DNA of 64,000 nucleotides, from NCBI RefSeq assembly GCF_000346465.2, contig NC_034011.1, positions 10,863,898-10,927,897 of the forward strand. Reading direction: 5' to 3'. Of this stretch, positions 9,301 to 24,829 are shown piece after piece (the first letter of the stretch is position 1; every line of letters begins with the position of its first letter). The position numbers and the translations under genes are program-made. Source of the DNA: Prunus persica (Eukaryota > Streptophyta > Magnoliopsida > Rosales > Rosaceae). Below the pieces are notes generated by a model. The model was not told the origin of the DNA. It did no database searches and was given only the letters and a program-made list of their open reading frames with translations.

Positions 9301-11349
9301 TCTGAATACAGATGACTAGGGCGTCATTATACGGCAAGTCAAGCCAGATCAAGTCTTTATTCCGGAAACCAATGATGGGTGTATCCACAATGACTGGTAC
9401 TCCTGTTGTGACTTGGGAGATATAAGTCGCCTGCGCAATCTTCCTCTTGCGCTCCTTGGTGGTCAGCCCGGACTCCTGGGAGTCAGCTAGAATGGTGTTG
9501 ATTCGAATGACCTTTTGGGGAGGTTCCTTGGCAGCCGCATCACGATCCTTGATATGTTGGATGACCTTCTTTGCGACGAATTCTGTGCAATGACCTTCTC
9601 TCACCAGCTCCTCAAGATGCCTTTTCCAAGCGTTGCAGTTGTTGGTGTAATGACCGTGCTCCCCGTGGAATGCGCAGTATTTACTGGTGTCCCTCTTAGA
9701 GGGGTCTCCCTTCATAGGTGGCGTCTCCTCACCCACGGCTTGTAGGAGGTGTACTCCTTTGTGAAGATGAGGGCCAACTCCTTGAAGTTTCCTATCGACG
9801 CGGACGGTAGAGTGTGGAACCAGTCTTGAGCTGCTCCTCGCAGGGTCATCGCGAACACTTTGCACATCAGGGCATCGTCTGTCTTGTACAGGATCATGGC
9901 GCTCTTGAAGTGCCTTAAATGGCTCTCAGGGTCAAAGTCCCTCTTGAATGGAGTGATGGATGGCGTTGTGAACCGCTTCGGTGGAGGAGCTCGTTCCACT
10001 TTGTCAGTAAATGGCGAGCAGTCGACTCGATCAATTTCCTTATGCAGGGCCTCCTCCGTGCTTCCTTTAAGTTGGAGAGCTTGGAGTTGGTCATTTACTA
10101 GCTTCTCGACATCCTCTGCTCGCAGGGCTGGAGTCTCGAGCCGACTTCTTCGATGCCTCGAGCGCGACTGGCTAACTTCTTCCTCGATTCCCAAGGGTCG
10201 ATCCCCTTGGGTGTTCTGCCCGTGGGGCAGATTAGGAGATTGAGCTTGTGAGGATTCCTCTACATCTTGTCGCCGCGTGTTGGTCCTTGAGCGGGTTGGT
10301 GAGCGTCGATCATCATTTTCTGCCCGCAAGGAGGGTCGCTCAGGTCGACGTCTTTGGTGTCTCGAGCGCGACTGGCTAACGTCTTCCTCGATTCCTAAGG
10401 GTCGATCCCCTTGGGTGCTCTGCCTGTGGGGCAGATTAGGAGATTGAGCTTGTGAGGATTCATCTACAGCTTGCCGCAGCGTGTTGGCCCTCGAGCGGGT
10501 TGGTGGGCGTTGGTCATTGTGCTCGTCACGCGACTGCTCACGAACTCGAGCTCCTTGTGGGCCCAAGCGGGCGTGGACATTAGACTGTGGGCCTAGCCTC
10601 TCGAGCACATTGGTCCTTGGTCCTAGCCTCGAACGGCTCAGAGTACGGCTCGCGGCTGTCTGCGTCTCATCTGCTCGATCTCGATCTCTCCTCTACTGGT
10701 TTGCCCTTGTCTGACCAGCCTGGGACCTCTCGAACTGCTCGCCGGCATGCTCGTGTGCCCTCCTCTCCTTGTCACGGGGTCCAAGGTTAGGGCCTTGATT
10801 CAAGTTGATCTACCTGAGTAGCTGGCCAATCAGGTTGTTCTGATCATCGACCTTCTGTGTGAGTTGATCGACCCGTGAGTTAAGGTCCACCTGACTGCGA
10901 GGGTCAAGTAGAGTGTTATGCATCGGGCCCAACAGCATATGGGCTAGTGCTCCATTAGACGCGTACACAGATGCATATGTCAAGTGTGATCGCAGAGGAG
11001 GGAGAGAATGGATCTGCTCCAAGACTGGGACGACGTCGGAGTAGCCATGGGGCTGCACAGCAAATCCGATAGTTGAATGGTGTGGCTGCTGCTGTGCTCC
11101 GACGGCAGGACAGCGAGGCAGAGCAACTCCGGTAATCGGCGCTAGCAACTGCAAGGCTGTGGAGGTCCTAGGGTTATGTGGCGGCTGTTCTGCAATTCCA
11201 GCAGCTGAAGGTGGCTGCAAAGCACTAGAAGACGACTACAAGGCGTTGGCAGCCACGATTCCATGCAGTTGCATTGAGGTTTCTACCACGAAACCATGAG
11301 ATGGGCCCATCGTGGTGGCGTTACTCTTCGTACGTCTTGTATCAACCAT
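9278..11349 (-). pseudogene. gag of element A
   Basis: The likely start is MVDTRRTK (ATG at 11349). A coiled-coil stretch (DLNSRVDQLTQKVDDQNNL) follows, then Arg-rich LGPQG repeats, then the gag core (FDPESHLRHFKSAM, WFHTLPSASIGNF). A zinc-knuckle-like segment, YCAFHGEHGHYTNNC, lies near the end. In-frame stops occur at 11238, 10812 and near 10712. At about 9712-9740 the frame shifts and about 100 codons of the core appear deleted (EYTSY runs almost directly into the TPPMKGDPSKRD region). Confidence 0.85.
10097..10504 (-). repeat. 204-bp in-frame tandem duplication in gag of A
   Basis: Two copies of an Arg/Ser-rich segment (SSQAQSPNLPH, TQGDRPLGIEE, VSQSRSRH) lie next to each other. The marker CTCGAGCGCGACTGGC is at 10157 and 10361, 204 bp or 68 codons apart. 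The visible part of gag in element B has only one such segment. Confidence 0.85.
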
Positions 11350-11407
11350 AGTTGTTTGAAAAAATGTGTGAAAGATGGATTTGGAGCACGCTTTGAATAT
11401 ATCTCGT

Positions 11408-11429
11408 GCTCTCAATGAAAGCACCAATT
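11408..11429 (-). other. Primer-binding site of element A
   Basis: On the minus strand, directly after the 5' LTR end, the sequence is AA then TTGGTGCTTTCATTGAG. The same sequence follows the 5' LTR of element B (49555-49576). The TGG after a short spacer is the usual mark of tRNA priming. I cannot name the tRNA. Confidence 0.8.
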
Positions 11430-12009
11430 TGTGGGAGCAAATTTCCCCACGAGAATATTCGCCGTCGATTCCTTCGTCTTCTCCGCCTCTCTTTCTCCCT
11501 GCAAAACAGATCGGAGTAAAAGGACCACACCTAGAGGGTGTTGGCCAAAGGCCCTCCGATGCCTAAGTTAGGTAGGGTAATTCAAGGAAAACCGGGTGGC
11601 CGGAGCCGTGTGTGGTGGTCGGAGCCTTGTGTGAGAGAGAGAAAGAGAGGAGGTGGCTAGGGTTTTTGAGAAATAATTTCTGCAGAGTTTTAGTAGGAAT
11701 TTAGACGTACCTCATCCTTGTGCGTAACTCAGTATTTATAGTGGCCTTGGAGAGGTTGGTGGGGTTGGTGTAGCTGGTGAGGTTGGTGAGATTGGTGTGG
11801 TTGGTGAGGTTGGTGTAATTAGGGATTATGGATTTAACCGAATCCCTAATTAAGGCGAGGATCAAGTAACCCCCAATTTGATTAGGTAATTCCCAATTAG
11901 GTTAGGTAACTCCCAATTAGGTTAGGTAACTCCTAATTAGGTCAAATAATTCCCAAATTAGTTGGCCTAATTATTTGACCTAGGATTTTGATTTAATTAA
12001 GTTCCCACA
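11430..12009 (-). repeat. 5' LTR of element A
   Basis: Matches 462-1039. On the minus strand it begins TGTGGGAAC and carries a TATAAATA box (11740-11733) and a CT-rich leader. It ends in GCTCCCACA beside the primer-binding site. Confidence 0.95.
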
Positions 12010-12014
12010 ATAGT

Positions 12015-12598
12015 GAATAATGTGGTGAGCCCTCAGCTCAGTATTATTGAAGAATTAAACGGTTAAGGGATGACCACTGTTTTTGAGGTTCGAAAGAAGC
12101 TTCATTAGCATGGATTTCGAACTCAATTTTTGGTGCAATAAAAAACTTTTTGCTTATTTTAACAGTTCCTTGCAAAGTTATTAGGAAAACGAAGTAGCCA
12201 ATTGAACAATGTAAATAGTTTATTGTGTTTTTAGCGTTTGTGGCCCTCACTGCAACTTCCTTCACGACGAAAAAAAAATATATTTGAGCATTCTTCTTGA
12301 AGACAAAAGGAATTTGCCAAAAAGAGACGGTTGAATTCAGAAAAAGAATGAAGAAACCATCAGAGCATTTTGGATATTGTCCTTCACAGCCATCAGCACA
12401 TATTACTTAATATTCTTCTGGCTGCACGGCTCATATATATCAGAACTTTATTTTTCTGGCCGACCAAATAAGTTAGCAGATAGTAATTTCAATTACTATA
12501 TAAGCTGTGAATCAGTCTCTACTATTTCATTGTACCAGCTGCTCTTTAATTCATTGACTTTACCAAGTCCTACCTGCTTAGCTAGCTACAGCTATACG
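12015..12598 (+). other. Decayed upstream region of the truncated protease copy
   Basis: No gene. Parts align with the promoter of the intact protease (13180-13629): CAGTTCCTTGCAA against CAGTTTCCCTGCAA, ATTGTCCTTCA followed by CATCA and CACATA, and the GACTTTACCAA tract just before the ATG. This is the duplicated promoter of the copy at 12599. Confidence 0.55.
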
Positions 12599-12757
12599 AT
12601 GGAGTTCATTAATCAACTCTCTGGTAATGATTCTGCTTGGCATTGATCCATTGAACCTCACTTTGTCAGCCTCCAAGATGCCTCAATGTATGGATGGTTT
12701 GTTATGGACGTGTATATGCCGCCATTAATGTGAAGGAGAAACTTTTTGAGATTCGAT
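12599..12757 (+). pseudogene. Truncated papain-type protease copy
   Basis: It starts ATGGAGTTCATTAATCA, against ATGAAGTTCATTAAGCA in the intact gene. It continues with recognisable CCTCCAAGATGCCTCAATGTATG and TTATGGACGTG segments and a stretch like the ERFNIN region. A stop occurs after 15 codons and several deletions are present. Homology fades after about 12757. It is a 5' fragment of a tandem duplicate. Confidence 0.7.
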
Positions 12758-13576
12758 ACCTTCAAATATAACACAATATTTATTCAACGAATTCAGCATA
12801 TAATTCTCAAATCATTGAAAAGTATAACAAGAGCATGAAAAAAGCAATGTAATGGTCCCCCCATAAAAAAATTTCTAGCTCTGCCCTTGTCGTTTGGTAT
12901 ATAGCTAGACTTGGTGAATAAACTGGTGAGTAGAAGCTTTATTTGGTGTAATGGGACAATTTTATGATTACGATCGATGACCTAGGCTTTTGAGGCTTTT
13001 GAAGTTGGAACTTAATATTGGTATAAAGATGCATTTGAGGGTAATGCTCATTGTGTCTATTGACTAGGTGTATTTTTCTTTGTTTATTAACGAAATTCAC
13101 TCGTACCGTCGAGTTTTTAATGTAAATTTCACCCGATGGCTTTCGAATTTTGGATCCACCACTCATATTGGGTGCAATATTCCAAAACTTGTTGCACATT
13201 CAACAGTTTCCCTGCAATGTTATTTGAAAACAGAACCAGCCAATGAAACAACGAAAATAGTTCATATATTTGGTGGTTGCTGTCTAGATCATTTCCATAT
13301 TATAAGCATTTCAGAATTTCACTGGCAATTTCTTCTTCAAGTCAAACGGAGTTTGCCAAAACGAATGCGAGGGATCTGTGAAAACAATGTAGAAACCATG
13401 CGCATTTTGGACGTGTGCTATTGTCCTTCATAGCTTTGGGTCCATCAACACATAGTAGAAACCATTTATTTACTATTAATTTGACAGCAGGGTCATATAA
13501 GAGAACTTTTACTGGGGGACAAAATAAGATTGCATATATTATTGTTTCGGGTCACCGAGGTAGTGAAGTCAATCAG
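12758..13576. other. Intergenic; contains a dispersed repeat
   Basis: No gene. About 12990-13160 is a repeat also found at 22055-22195; both share TGCATTT..GAGGGTA, then TAGGTGTAT and ATTCACTCGTACCGTCGAG. The rest, from about 13180, is the upstream region of the protease gene. Confidence 0.5.
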
Positions 13577-13584
13577 TATATAAA
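13577..13584 (+). promoter_or_regulatory. TATA box of the papain-type protease gene
   Basis: TATATAAA lies 46 bases before the ATG at 13630, within AATCAGTATATAAACTG. The matching site in the decayed copy (about 12497-12505) is CTATATAAGCTG. Confidence 0.6.
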
Positions 13585-13629
13585 CTGCTCTATGATTTAT
13601 TTACTTTACCAAACCCTAGCTGCTTCACA

Positions 13630-14750
13630 ATGAAGTTCATTAAGCAGCTGTGGAGATGTGTTTGTTTGGTCTTGATCCTTATGTTGGGGACTTGGTCTAG
13701 TGAAGCCACTTCTCATAACCTCCAAGATGCATCAATGTACGAAAGATACGAACAATGGATGGTTCATTATGGACGTGAATATGATGATGTTAATGAGAAG
13801 CAGAAGCGTTTTGAGATATTCAAGAAGAATGTGGCATACATAGAATCCTCTAATAGCGATGTAAACAAATCTTACAAATTAAGTGTTAATCAATTTGCAG
13901 ACCAAACGAATGAAGAAGTGAAAGCCTCAAGAAATGGATTCAAAGGGCGTGAATACTCCACAAAGACTACTTCTTTCAAATACGAAAACGTCACAGTAGT
14001 ACCATCTACCATGGATTGGAGAAGCAAAGGAGCTGTAACGCCCGTGAAAGACCAAGGCCAATGTGGTAAGCCGCTAATTTTTCGGAATTATTCCTCTTTT
14101 TGAATATTTTCAATTGTTTGTGTTCTTGATGCTATTTAATTGCAATAAAACTGATATATGCAGGAAGCTGTTGGGCTTTTGCAGCAGTGGCAGCCGTTGA
14201 AGGAATTACACAACTTACAACTAGTAAATTAATCTCTTTGTCAGAGCAAGAGGTGGTTGACTGCGACATCAACGGCAAAGACCTAGGATGTGGTGGTGGC
14301 TACCCTGACGGCGCCTTTGAGTTCATCAATCAAAACCAAGGGATTAGCTCCGAGGCTAGTTACAACTACACAGGTGTGGACGGTAGATGCAACACCCAAG
14401 CAACTCATGCAGCCAATATAACTGGTTACGAAGATGTGCCTGCAAGCAACGAGGAAGCCCTTCTTAAGGCTGTTGCCAATCAACCTGTTTCTGTTTGCAT
14501 TGATGCTGGAGAAAACGACTTCATGAACTATAAAAGTGGAGTCTTTACAGGATCATGTGGACTAGAAATCGATCATTGCGTTACTGCGATCGGTTACGGT
14601 GTCAGTGACGATGGCATAAAGTATTGGTTACTGAAAAACTCATGGGGAACGGAATGGGGTGAAGAAGGGTACATGAGGATGCAAAGAGATGTTTATGCAA
14701 AAGAAGGTCTTTGTGGCGTAGCTATGTTTGGATCTTACCCCATCGCATAA
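13630..14750 (+). CDS. Papain-family cysteine protease, SAG12-like
   Basis: Two exons (13630-14065 and 14164-14750) with a 98-bp intron (GTAAGC..ATGCAG) encode 340 residues, the normal length for this family. An N-terminal hydrophobic signal (LVLILMLGTW) is followed by the I29 inhibitor prodomain with the ERFNIN pattern (KRFEIFKKNVAYI) and the mature domain. The catalytic Cys lies in GQCGSCWAF, which the intron splits, the His in DHCVTAIGYG and the Asn in NSWGTEWGEEGY. The product would be a secreted or vacuolar endopeptidase made as a proenzyme. Closest by eye are the senescence-type SAG12 proteases, but the exact orthology and any senescence role are inferred. It belongs to a tandem array, with a truncated copy just upstream and probably another beyond element A. 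Confidence 0.93.
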
Positions 14751-15431
14751 ATAAATTTGCCATCAAACTAAATAAAATACCTAGCAGCTGCTATGATGCG
14801 TATCAGCTTGTAAAACTTCGTAGTCCATTAACAAACTACCAGTTTCTATGACTTGGAAAACCAAGTTGTCGAGCTTCTTAAAGTTCAATTTAAATTAAAT
14901 TGAATTGAATCTAACCAATTGTGCTTTAGGCAGATTCTTCTGTCATTTTCATTACAACTCATGACCTGGGCCAATCTAGGTAAAAAGTCAATAACTCCCA
15001 GGCTTCTTGTGTATGAGCCTACTAACTCAACGGTATTAATGGCGCACTTGCAACAATAAGAAATACAAATTTTTAGCCAGTCAACTTCCACTTGACTAAT
15101 AAGCTAGGCCTTCAAAGGAACCATGCCCTAATTTGCTGGCCTTTTTTTCCCTCCTCTCTGAAGCTGCATCATAATCCAATTACCAGACCTTCAAAAGGAA
15201 CCACCATGTGCGATAACATCAACTTGGACTCAGAAAGGCAAACACCATTAATAATTTAACTACTTATTATTATGCAAAATCATTAAAAAAAACATCCAGC
15301 GTCAAACACAACTTGCAATCCGATAAAAGTACACATGATGAAAACACAGAAACTGGGTAAAACTACATCACACCTTAATATTTCGCCAAACGGATTTTGT
15401 AGGCCAACACGGGCAGTAGGTTCTTCAAGTT
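14751..15431. other. Intergenic between protease and KARI genes
   Basis: No gene seen. It holds the convergent 3' ends of the protease and ketol-acid reductoisomerase genes. About 14940-15000 resembles 30-100 at the window start, which marks the protease repeat unit. Confidence 0.5.
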
Positions 15432-19725
<4,294 letters not shown>

Positions 19726-19783
19726 TAACAGAGCAAAAATGAGGCAGAGAAGTGGAGAATGTGAGAGTCGGTGCTTAAGCAAG

Positions 19784-19791
19784 CTTTTATA
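19784..19791 (-). promoter_or_regulatory. TATA box of the KARI gene
   Basis: TATAAAAG on the minus strand lies about 60 bases upstream of the chosen ATG (19725). This implies a leader of about 30 bases and argues against the in-frame ATG at 19782. Confidence 0.55.
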
Positions 19792-20185
19792 GTCGAGGCG
19801 TTCGTCTGTGTAATGTGGCTAACGTGCGCCGGATGCTTAAAAACGTTTTTGCTTTTGTCTTTTTGGGAACTGGCAGATACGGGACAAAATAAAACTCCTA
19901 CCTGACGCTCATCCTCCTCATATTAGTTTGAGTTTATTTAAATTTAGGTTTAAGCTACAAAAAAACCTATCATTTTTGAATAAAGCTAAATTTTTTTCAA
20001 AAAAGACAAAAAAATCTCTCAACTTTCAAATCAAAGACATATAAATGTAAAGGATTCCTTAGGAAATCAAAAAATAAATAAAGACAATTTTGTCTATTTT
20101 GGCTTCTTTTAAAAAATTTCTCTCTCCTTTGGCCGTTTCCAAAGTCTCCCTTGAGTTTTTCTATTTAAATCTCATATTTCAATCA
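19792..20185. other. KARI upstream region
   Basis: AT-rich sequence with no gene. It should hold the KARI promoter. Nothing else specific was recognised. Confidence 0.4.
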
Positions 20186-21453
20186 TTAAGAGCACCTCCA
20201 CCCCGAAAGACAAGGGCAAGGCAAGATTTGATACTATTCACATGAATAGTGGCAGCCTTGCCTTTTTTTGTTTCACCCCAAAGGGCAAGGGCAGGGCAAG
20301 ACAAATACTATTCACTTTACTTTATTTTCTATTTTTTTATACTTACACCATTAATTTTGATAAGCTTTTCGGATAAGATTTTCAGTTGCTATGTATCAAT
20401 ATTTATTATAAAATTCTCACTTAAAAATTCATATAACATTTTCGGATAAAATTTTCAAATTAAATTTTCAGATAAGATTTTCGGTTGCCACGTGTCTATA
20501 CAATTGAAATACCTACTCTCTCATCATACAATTGAAATGCTCTAGGTCCAGGTCCTCATAGTCCAAACACAATAGAGTACAAGGACAACTCAATCATTGG
20601 CGGAAGCAGTTCCACCGGATCATGATGTGAGGGAGCATTTTCCTTCGAATGACGTAACAATGCCATTATTTCCGAAACAAAATGCACCACTGGAATCGAC
20701 GGCGGGCATTATTCACTTGAGGAGCCATAGGTAATGGTTTTCCTCTTTTTTGTTTTCCCTTTAATAATCTATTAAAAAAATGAAATTGGAAATGCAAGAA
20801 ATATATATTTTAAAAAATGACATTAAAAATGGCTTCTTTTTTTTTTACCTCGTCGTCAAGATTTTGACCTCTTCGAACGTTTGTCCACGACCCTCCGGCT
20901 TCGATGGAAGAGGTCATTTGCATTTTTTCACAAATGAAATTTTGCAGTAGAAAATTTGGTGTGAAAAGTGAAAAATATTGGAAGGAGATGAATTTATATG
21001 AAGATTTGGTGTAGAAAGTGAATTATATTGGTAGGTATTTATAGAAAAAATGTCCATAATTTTTTGATATTTTTTTCAATTTTTTTAAGCTAAAAATTGG
21101 ACATCTATTGGATTGGGCAAGATTTTTTGATCAGAGGCTCTAGGAGAAGCCACGTGGCTTATAGCCGTTGGAGCATGTTTGCTAGTGGGTCAGCGTTGAT
21201 GTCAGTGGCTGATTTTCAAATATTTTTATTGTTAGCGCGTGTAATACACGCGCCAACAGTAATTTTTTTTTAAAAAAAATTTAGGTGCTAACGTCAGTAG
21301 CCTGAGGGCAACAGCCCAATCCATTTTTGCCTGTGGGCTTGTCCAGGCTGGTGGGTCTCATGGCTTGGCCAGGTTGGCCTTTCTGCACTGGAAGAGGAAT
21401 TGGGGCATGGGGGGCCTGTTGCCATGGCAACGGGCTAGCGCTGCACTTGCTCT
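20186..21453 (-). mobile_element. Non-autonomous PIF/Harbinger-like derivative
   Basis: The ends read AGAGCACCTCCACC (left) and, on the other strand, AGAGCAAGTGCAGC (right). On the minus strand near 20905 an ATG opens MTSSIEAGGSWT, which resembles the start (MTSSIKAGAAWS) of the Harbinger ORF1 remnant at 23690. The adjacent noncoding stretch, with GGTAGGTATTTATAGAAAAAA, is also shared. It looks like an internally deleted relative of the next element. Confidence 0.5.
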
Positions 21454-21454
21454 G

Positions 21455-24116
21455 AGAGCATTTCCACCCATTTGTCATGGCAAAGGGTAAGGGGGGGCTA
21501 GGGCTAGGGACAAATGCAGCTAATGGGCTGTATGGGCTATAGCCTATGCCAAAAAAAATTTGATTTTTAAATGTGATGTAATCTTAGCCCAAAAAAACAT
21601 ATCTATAGCTAAATAAAAGGGATAGCCCACTTCGTACCTGCATTCACAGCAAACAGAGTCAAAACCTACTTGAGTGGGAAAAAAAAAACAAAAAGCATTA
21701 ATTCGTGAGGGTGAAAACGCAAAGAAGCCAAGACACTTCTTGGGGGTCTCATTTTAGTTATATTACAAGTTTGATTGATTTATTTAGTGCAACCAAGACA
21801 CTTCTTGATGAAATAGGTCGTAATGGAGCTACATTACAATTTCATAGGGAAGCTGAGAGTATTTATATTGCCATGAAGTTTGAATTTTTTTTTTCCTTAC
21901 TTTTGTTGGAAAAAACTATGGGATTGCATGTTTATTTAGTGATTTCAACTCTTTGAAGCCTAGAAGGCTGCAACTCAAATAGTTGTATTATGTATTTGCA
22001 TTGCATGTTTATTTATTGTTGTCTTTTTTTACTAGTTTATATCTTATGTACTAGATGCATTTTGAGGGTATGGCTCAATATGTCCCCCTTGATTAGGTGT
22101 ATAATTTTTGTTATCAATGAAATTCACTCGTACCGTCGAGTTTGTTTATAAGGGAAATCCAACCCAATATATTTTGAAATCCTGGATTCGTCCCTGGCTA
22201 GAGGGCATACACTATTCTTGTTAATAGTGATTGTCCTTGCAAAAAGCAATGTGTGTTTCCACCCATTACCATGGCAAAGAGCAAATACTATTCACTTTTG
22301 GTTTTTTTTTTTTTTATATTTTAAAACCTAAACAAATAACTTGGAGAATATTTTTATTTATGTTTTATTTACAGTTATGCTTTGGTTGTGATTTTTTTTA
22401 TTTATTATACTTTGGTTGTGGTTTTTTCTTTTAATTATATTTTGTTTGATGTATGGAATGTGTTGAATAAAAAGGTATTTTATTGAATGTTTTCTTTATT
22501 CACTGAAAGAAAACCAATACAAGTAATTAAGAATTACTACTAATTAAATAAAATACATGAATTACAACTGCTTTAATACAAAACATTAAAATACAATGAA
22601 ATAAAAGGCAAGCAAACTAACTTAATGGTTTTTATCATTTAACCAATCCGTGTTGCTAGGTCCATCGTCACGGAAAAGACTTCTTCTCATAACATCCCTT
22701 CGTTCTAGCTTCCAAAATTGTTTTGTTTCAGGGGACATATGGCTTGTATCCATGGCCATGGTTTCCTGATCCTTCTTGTCAATATTTTCTTTGCGTCCAT
22801 ACTCCCTTTCTTTTGCATATTCTTCTTCAATTGCCCTCTCGTCTGCTTGGGTGCATATGTCTATTTCAATTCTCATGGCGCTGTGTCTTGCAATTTTTTC
22901 CAAATTTTTTGATGTATTATTACTAGAATTACTCCATCTCTTCGCCTTCGCCGCCTTTAGGCCAATAGGCCTCGGCTCCTTTTGGATTGGTGAGTCTTGA
23001 CTCATCGGGGAATCCAAAGGTGAATCCGATGCTGGGGAATCATTGGGTGGCGTTCGTTCAACACAACGGTCGGACCCGTTGGAATAATTTAGAATCTCGA
23101 ACAATTCTTCACCACCTCCCAACATTGGTCATGGTTGAAATTTTTTTGCCTTGCCCAATAGCACCAAACCGCATTTGTGCTTGCATAATCTATTATAATA
23201 AAAAATATTGAAAATGCAAGAAACATTAAAAAATATTGTAAATGCAAGAAATATTAACAAAATACTGGAAATGCAAGAAATATCAAAATATTGGAAATGC
23301 AAGAAATATTAACAAAATATTGAAAATGCAAGAAACATTATATAAAAAAAAAATTGGATATTAAAATTAATAAAACGAAAATTACAAATAATTTACCTCA
23401 TTGCTAAGATTTTTCATGCTTCTAGGGTTGTCCCTCGTTTTTGCCAAGACATCTCTCCATTTCCCCAACTCTTTATTGAGAATTTTCCACCTACTAGACA
23501 ATGTCATTTCTGTACAAGTCGACCCAGATCTTTCACAAAATTAGGCATGAATTTTTCTCCACATATGAGAAAATTTCATCTCATTGCCCGTGACGGGACA
23601 ATAACTAATTTGGACCCAACACTTACGCAACAAAACATCTTCTATGGTGCTCCACGCCGCTCCGGCTTTGATAGAAGAAGTCATAAGATGATAAATAAAG
23701 ATACAATTTGAAAGTGAATAAAATGTTGAGTAGAAAGTGAATAATAGTAGAAGTAGAAGAAAATGTATGAGGATTTGGTGTTGAAAGTGAAGACTATTGG
23801 TAGGTATTTATAGAAAAAAAATTCCAGAATTTTTTGGTATTTTAAAAATATTTTTTCGAATTTTTTTTTCATAATTTTATTGCAAAAAAAAAAAAAAGGC
23901 AGCCATTGGATTGGAGGAGAAAAATCGATCGGAGCGCCCAGAGGCCGCCATGTGGCTTCTAGCCGTTGGCGGAAAGGAAGGGCTGGCATCAGCGATAAAG
24001 TCATCCCCCCTCGAGCTCGTCCTGCCAGCTCTGGCAAAAAAGGCCCGCTAGAACGCATTTTTTGGCTTTGGGCCCCCCTCACCCTAGCCTTGGCGCACCG
24101 GTGGACTTGCTCTAAG
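21455..24116 (-). mobile_element. PIF/Harbinger-like element with ORF1 remnant
   Basis: It is bounded by AGAGCATTTCCACC on the left and, on the opposite strand, AGAGCAAGTCCACC on the right. The ORF1 remnant lies on the minus strand, and no transposase ORF is seen. A second Harbinger-like start, TTTCCACCCATTACC, occurs near 22255, so this may be two overlapping or nested elements. A dispersed repeat (22055-22195, shared with 12990-13160) sits inside. Confidence 0.5.
22619..23690 (-). pseudogene. Harbinger ORF1 (SANT/NAM-associated type) remnant
   Basis: The minus strand opens MTSSIKAGAAWSTIEDVLL, then CWVQISYCPVTGNEMKFSHMWRK and MTLSSRWKILNKELGKW, a trihelix/SANT-like domain. A later part reads FNHDQCWEVVKN in one frame, then shifts to a frame with RPIGLKAAKAKR and a Glu/Lys-rich helix. 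This pattern is typical of the DNA-binding ORF1 of plant PIF/Harbinger elements, a NAM-associated C-terminal domain. A stop in the first part and at least one frameshift near 23100 show decay. An intron between the parts is possible. Confidence 0.6.
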
Positions 24117-24463
24117 ACCATCTCCAAGGGAGATGTCAAATATCAAACATCAAATTTAAATTTGATGACTGATGTGGCAATTTAACATCTTACACAACTT
24201 TAGACTCCACCTGATATGTCAAATTAAATTATTATTTTATTACATTTTAGTGTTGATTTATTTTTAATTAAAAATAAAAGAAAAGAAAAAACAATAAAAT
24301 ATTCATTTGACATCTTTCTTTTGGGATGTCAAAAATAACATCTCAATCTCCAGCCTTCATTCCACAGCAGCTTTGACACATCGGTTGGAGTGATGTGATA
24401 TGTTATTTCTAACCGTTAAATGTCTATGTGGCACTTTTGACACATTGGTTGGAGATGCTCACT
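24117..24463. mobile_element. MITE
   Basis: Short, AT-rich, without coding capacity. The left end ACCATCTCCAAGG and the right end GGTTGGAGATGCTC are inverted copies. The repeated TTGACA and GATGTCAAA motifs and the GAGCATCTCCAACC-type terminus are common in plant MITEs. Confidence 0.55.
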
Positions 24464-24829
24464 TTTAAGTTTTATTATTGTATAAAAAGATATAAAAAAA
24501 GGTCATCCAACTTAATACTTAACCCTAGTACATATACACACACCACATCACTCTTCATATTAAGTTTTAGACAAATACAAACTCAATTATACCTTTATTT
24601 TATCAAAGATTATTAAAGAGAAGTTTGTTTTATCAAAAAATATTAAGACCCTCTGCTGTTTGGAGTTTAAACGAAACTAGTAAAGTATGACCACCACCCA
24701 CTTTTCCCATTTTGAAATATGGAATTGGAATTTGAAATTCTATTATCTAAATATCGAATCAGATAGTAGAAATATTAAGTTATTAAGTGGATCAAATTGA
24801 CATATAATTTTGATTTTTGGAAGTAGTAA

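Larger units (their letters stand above)
462..12009 (-). mobile_element. Element A: complete Tat-type Ty3/gypsy LTR retrotransposon
   Basis: An 11.5-kb element lies on the minus strand between two LTRs of 578 and 580 bp, flanked by a perfect 5-bp duplication ATAGT (457-461 and 12010-12014). Read on the minus strand the order is LTR, primer site, gag, protease, RT, RNase H, second RNase H, integrase, a 97-bp tandem array, an antisense gene, polypurine tract, LTR. The RT-RNase H-integrase order places it in Ty3/gypsy. The extra RNase H, long 3' region and antisense ORF fit the Tat lineage. gag and pol carry stops and frameshifts, so this copy is not autonomous. By eye the LTRs differ at about a dozen positions plus indels in a GGTTGGT-rich stretch, so the insertion is fairly recent. 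It landed inside a protease tandem array. Confidence 0.95.

Noticed and set aside
5704..9745. Plus-strand ORFs opposite gag-pol of element A
   Set aside because: They overlap recognised pol domains on the other strand and have no motifs of their own, unlike the antisense gene at 1952-4159.
22718..23000. Plus-strand hydrophobic ORFs
   Set aside because: They are shadows of the Harbinger ORF1 remnant on the minus strand.
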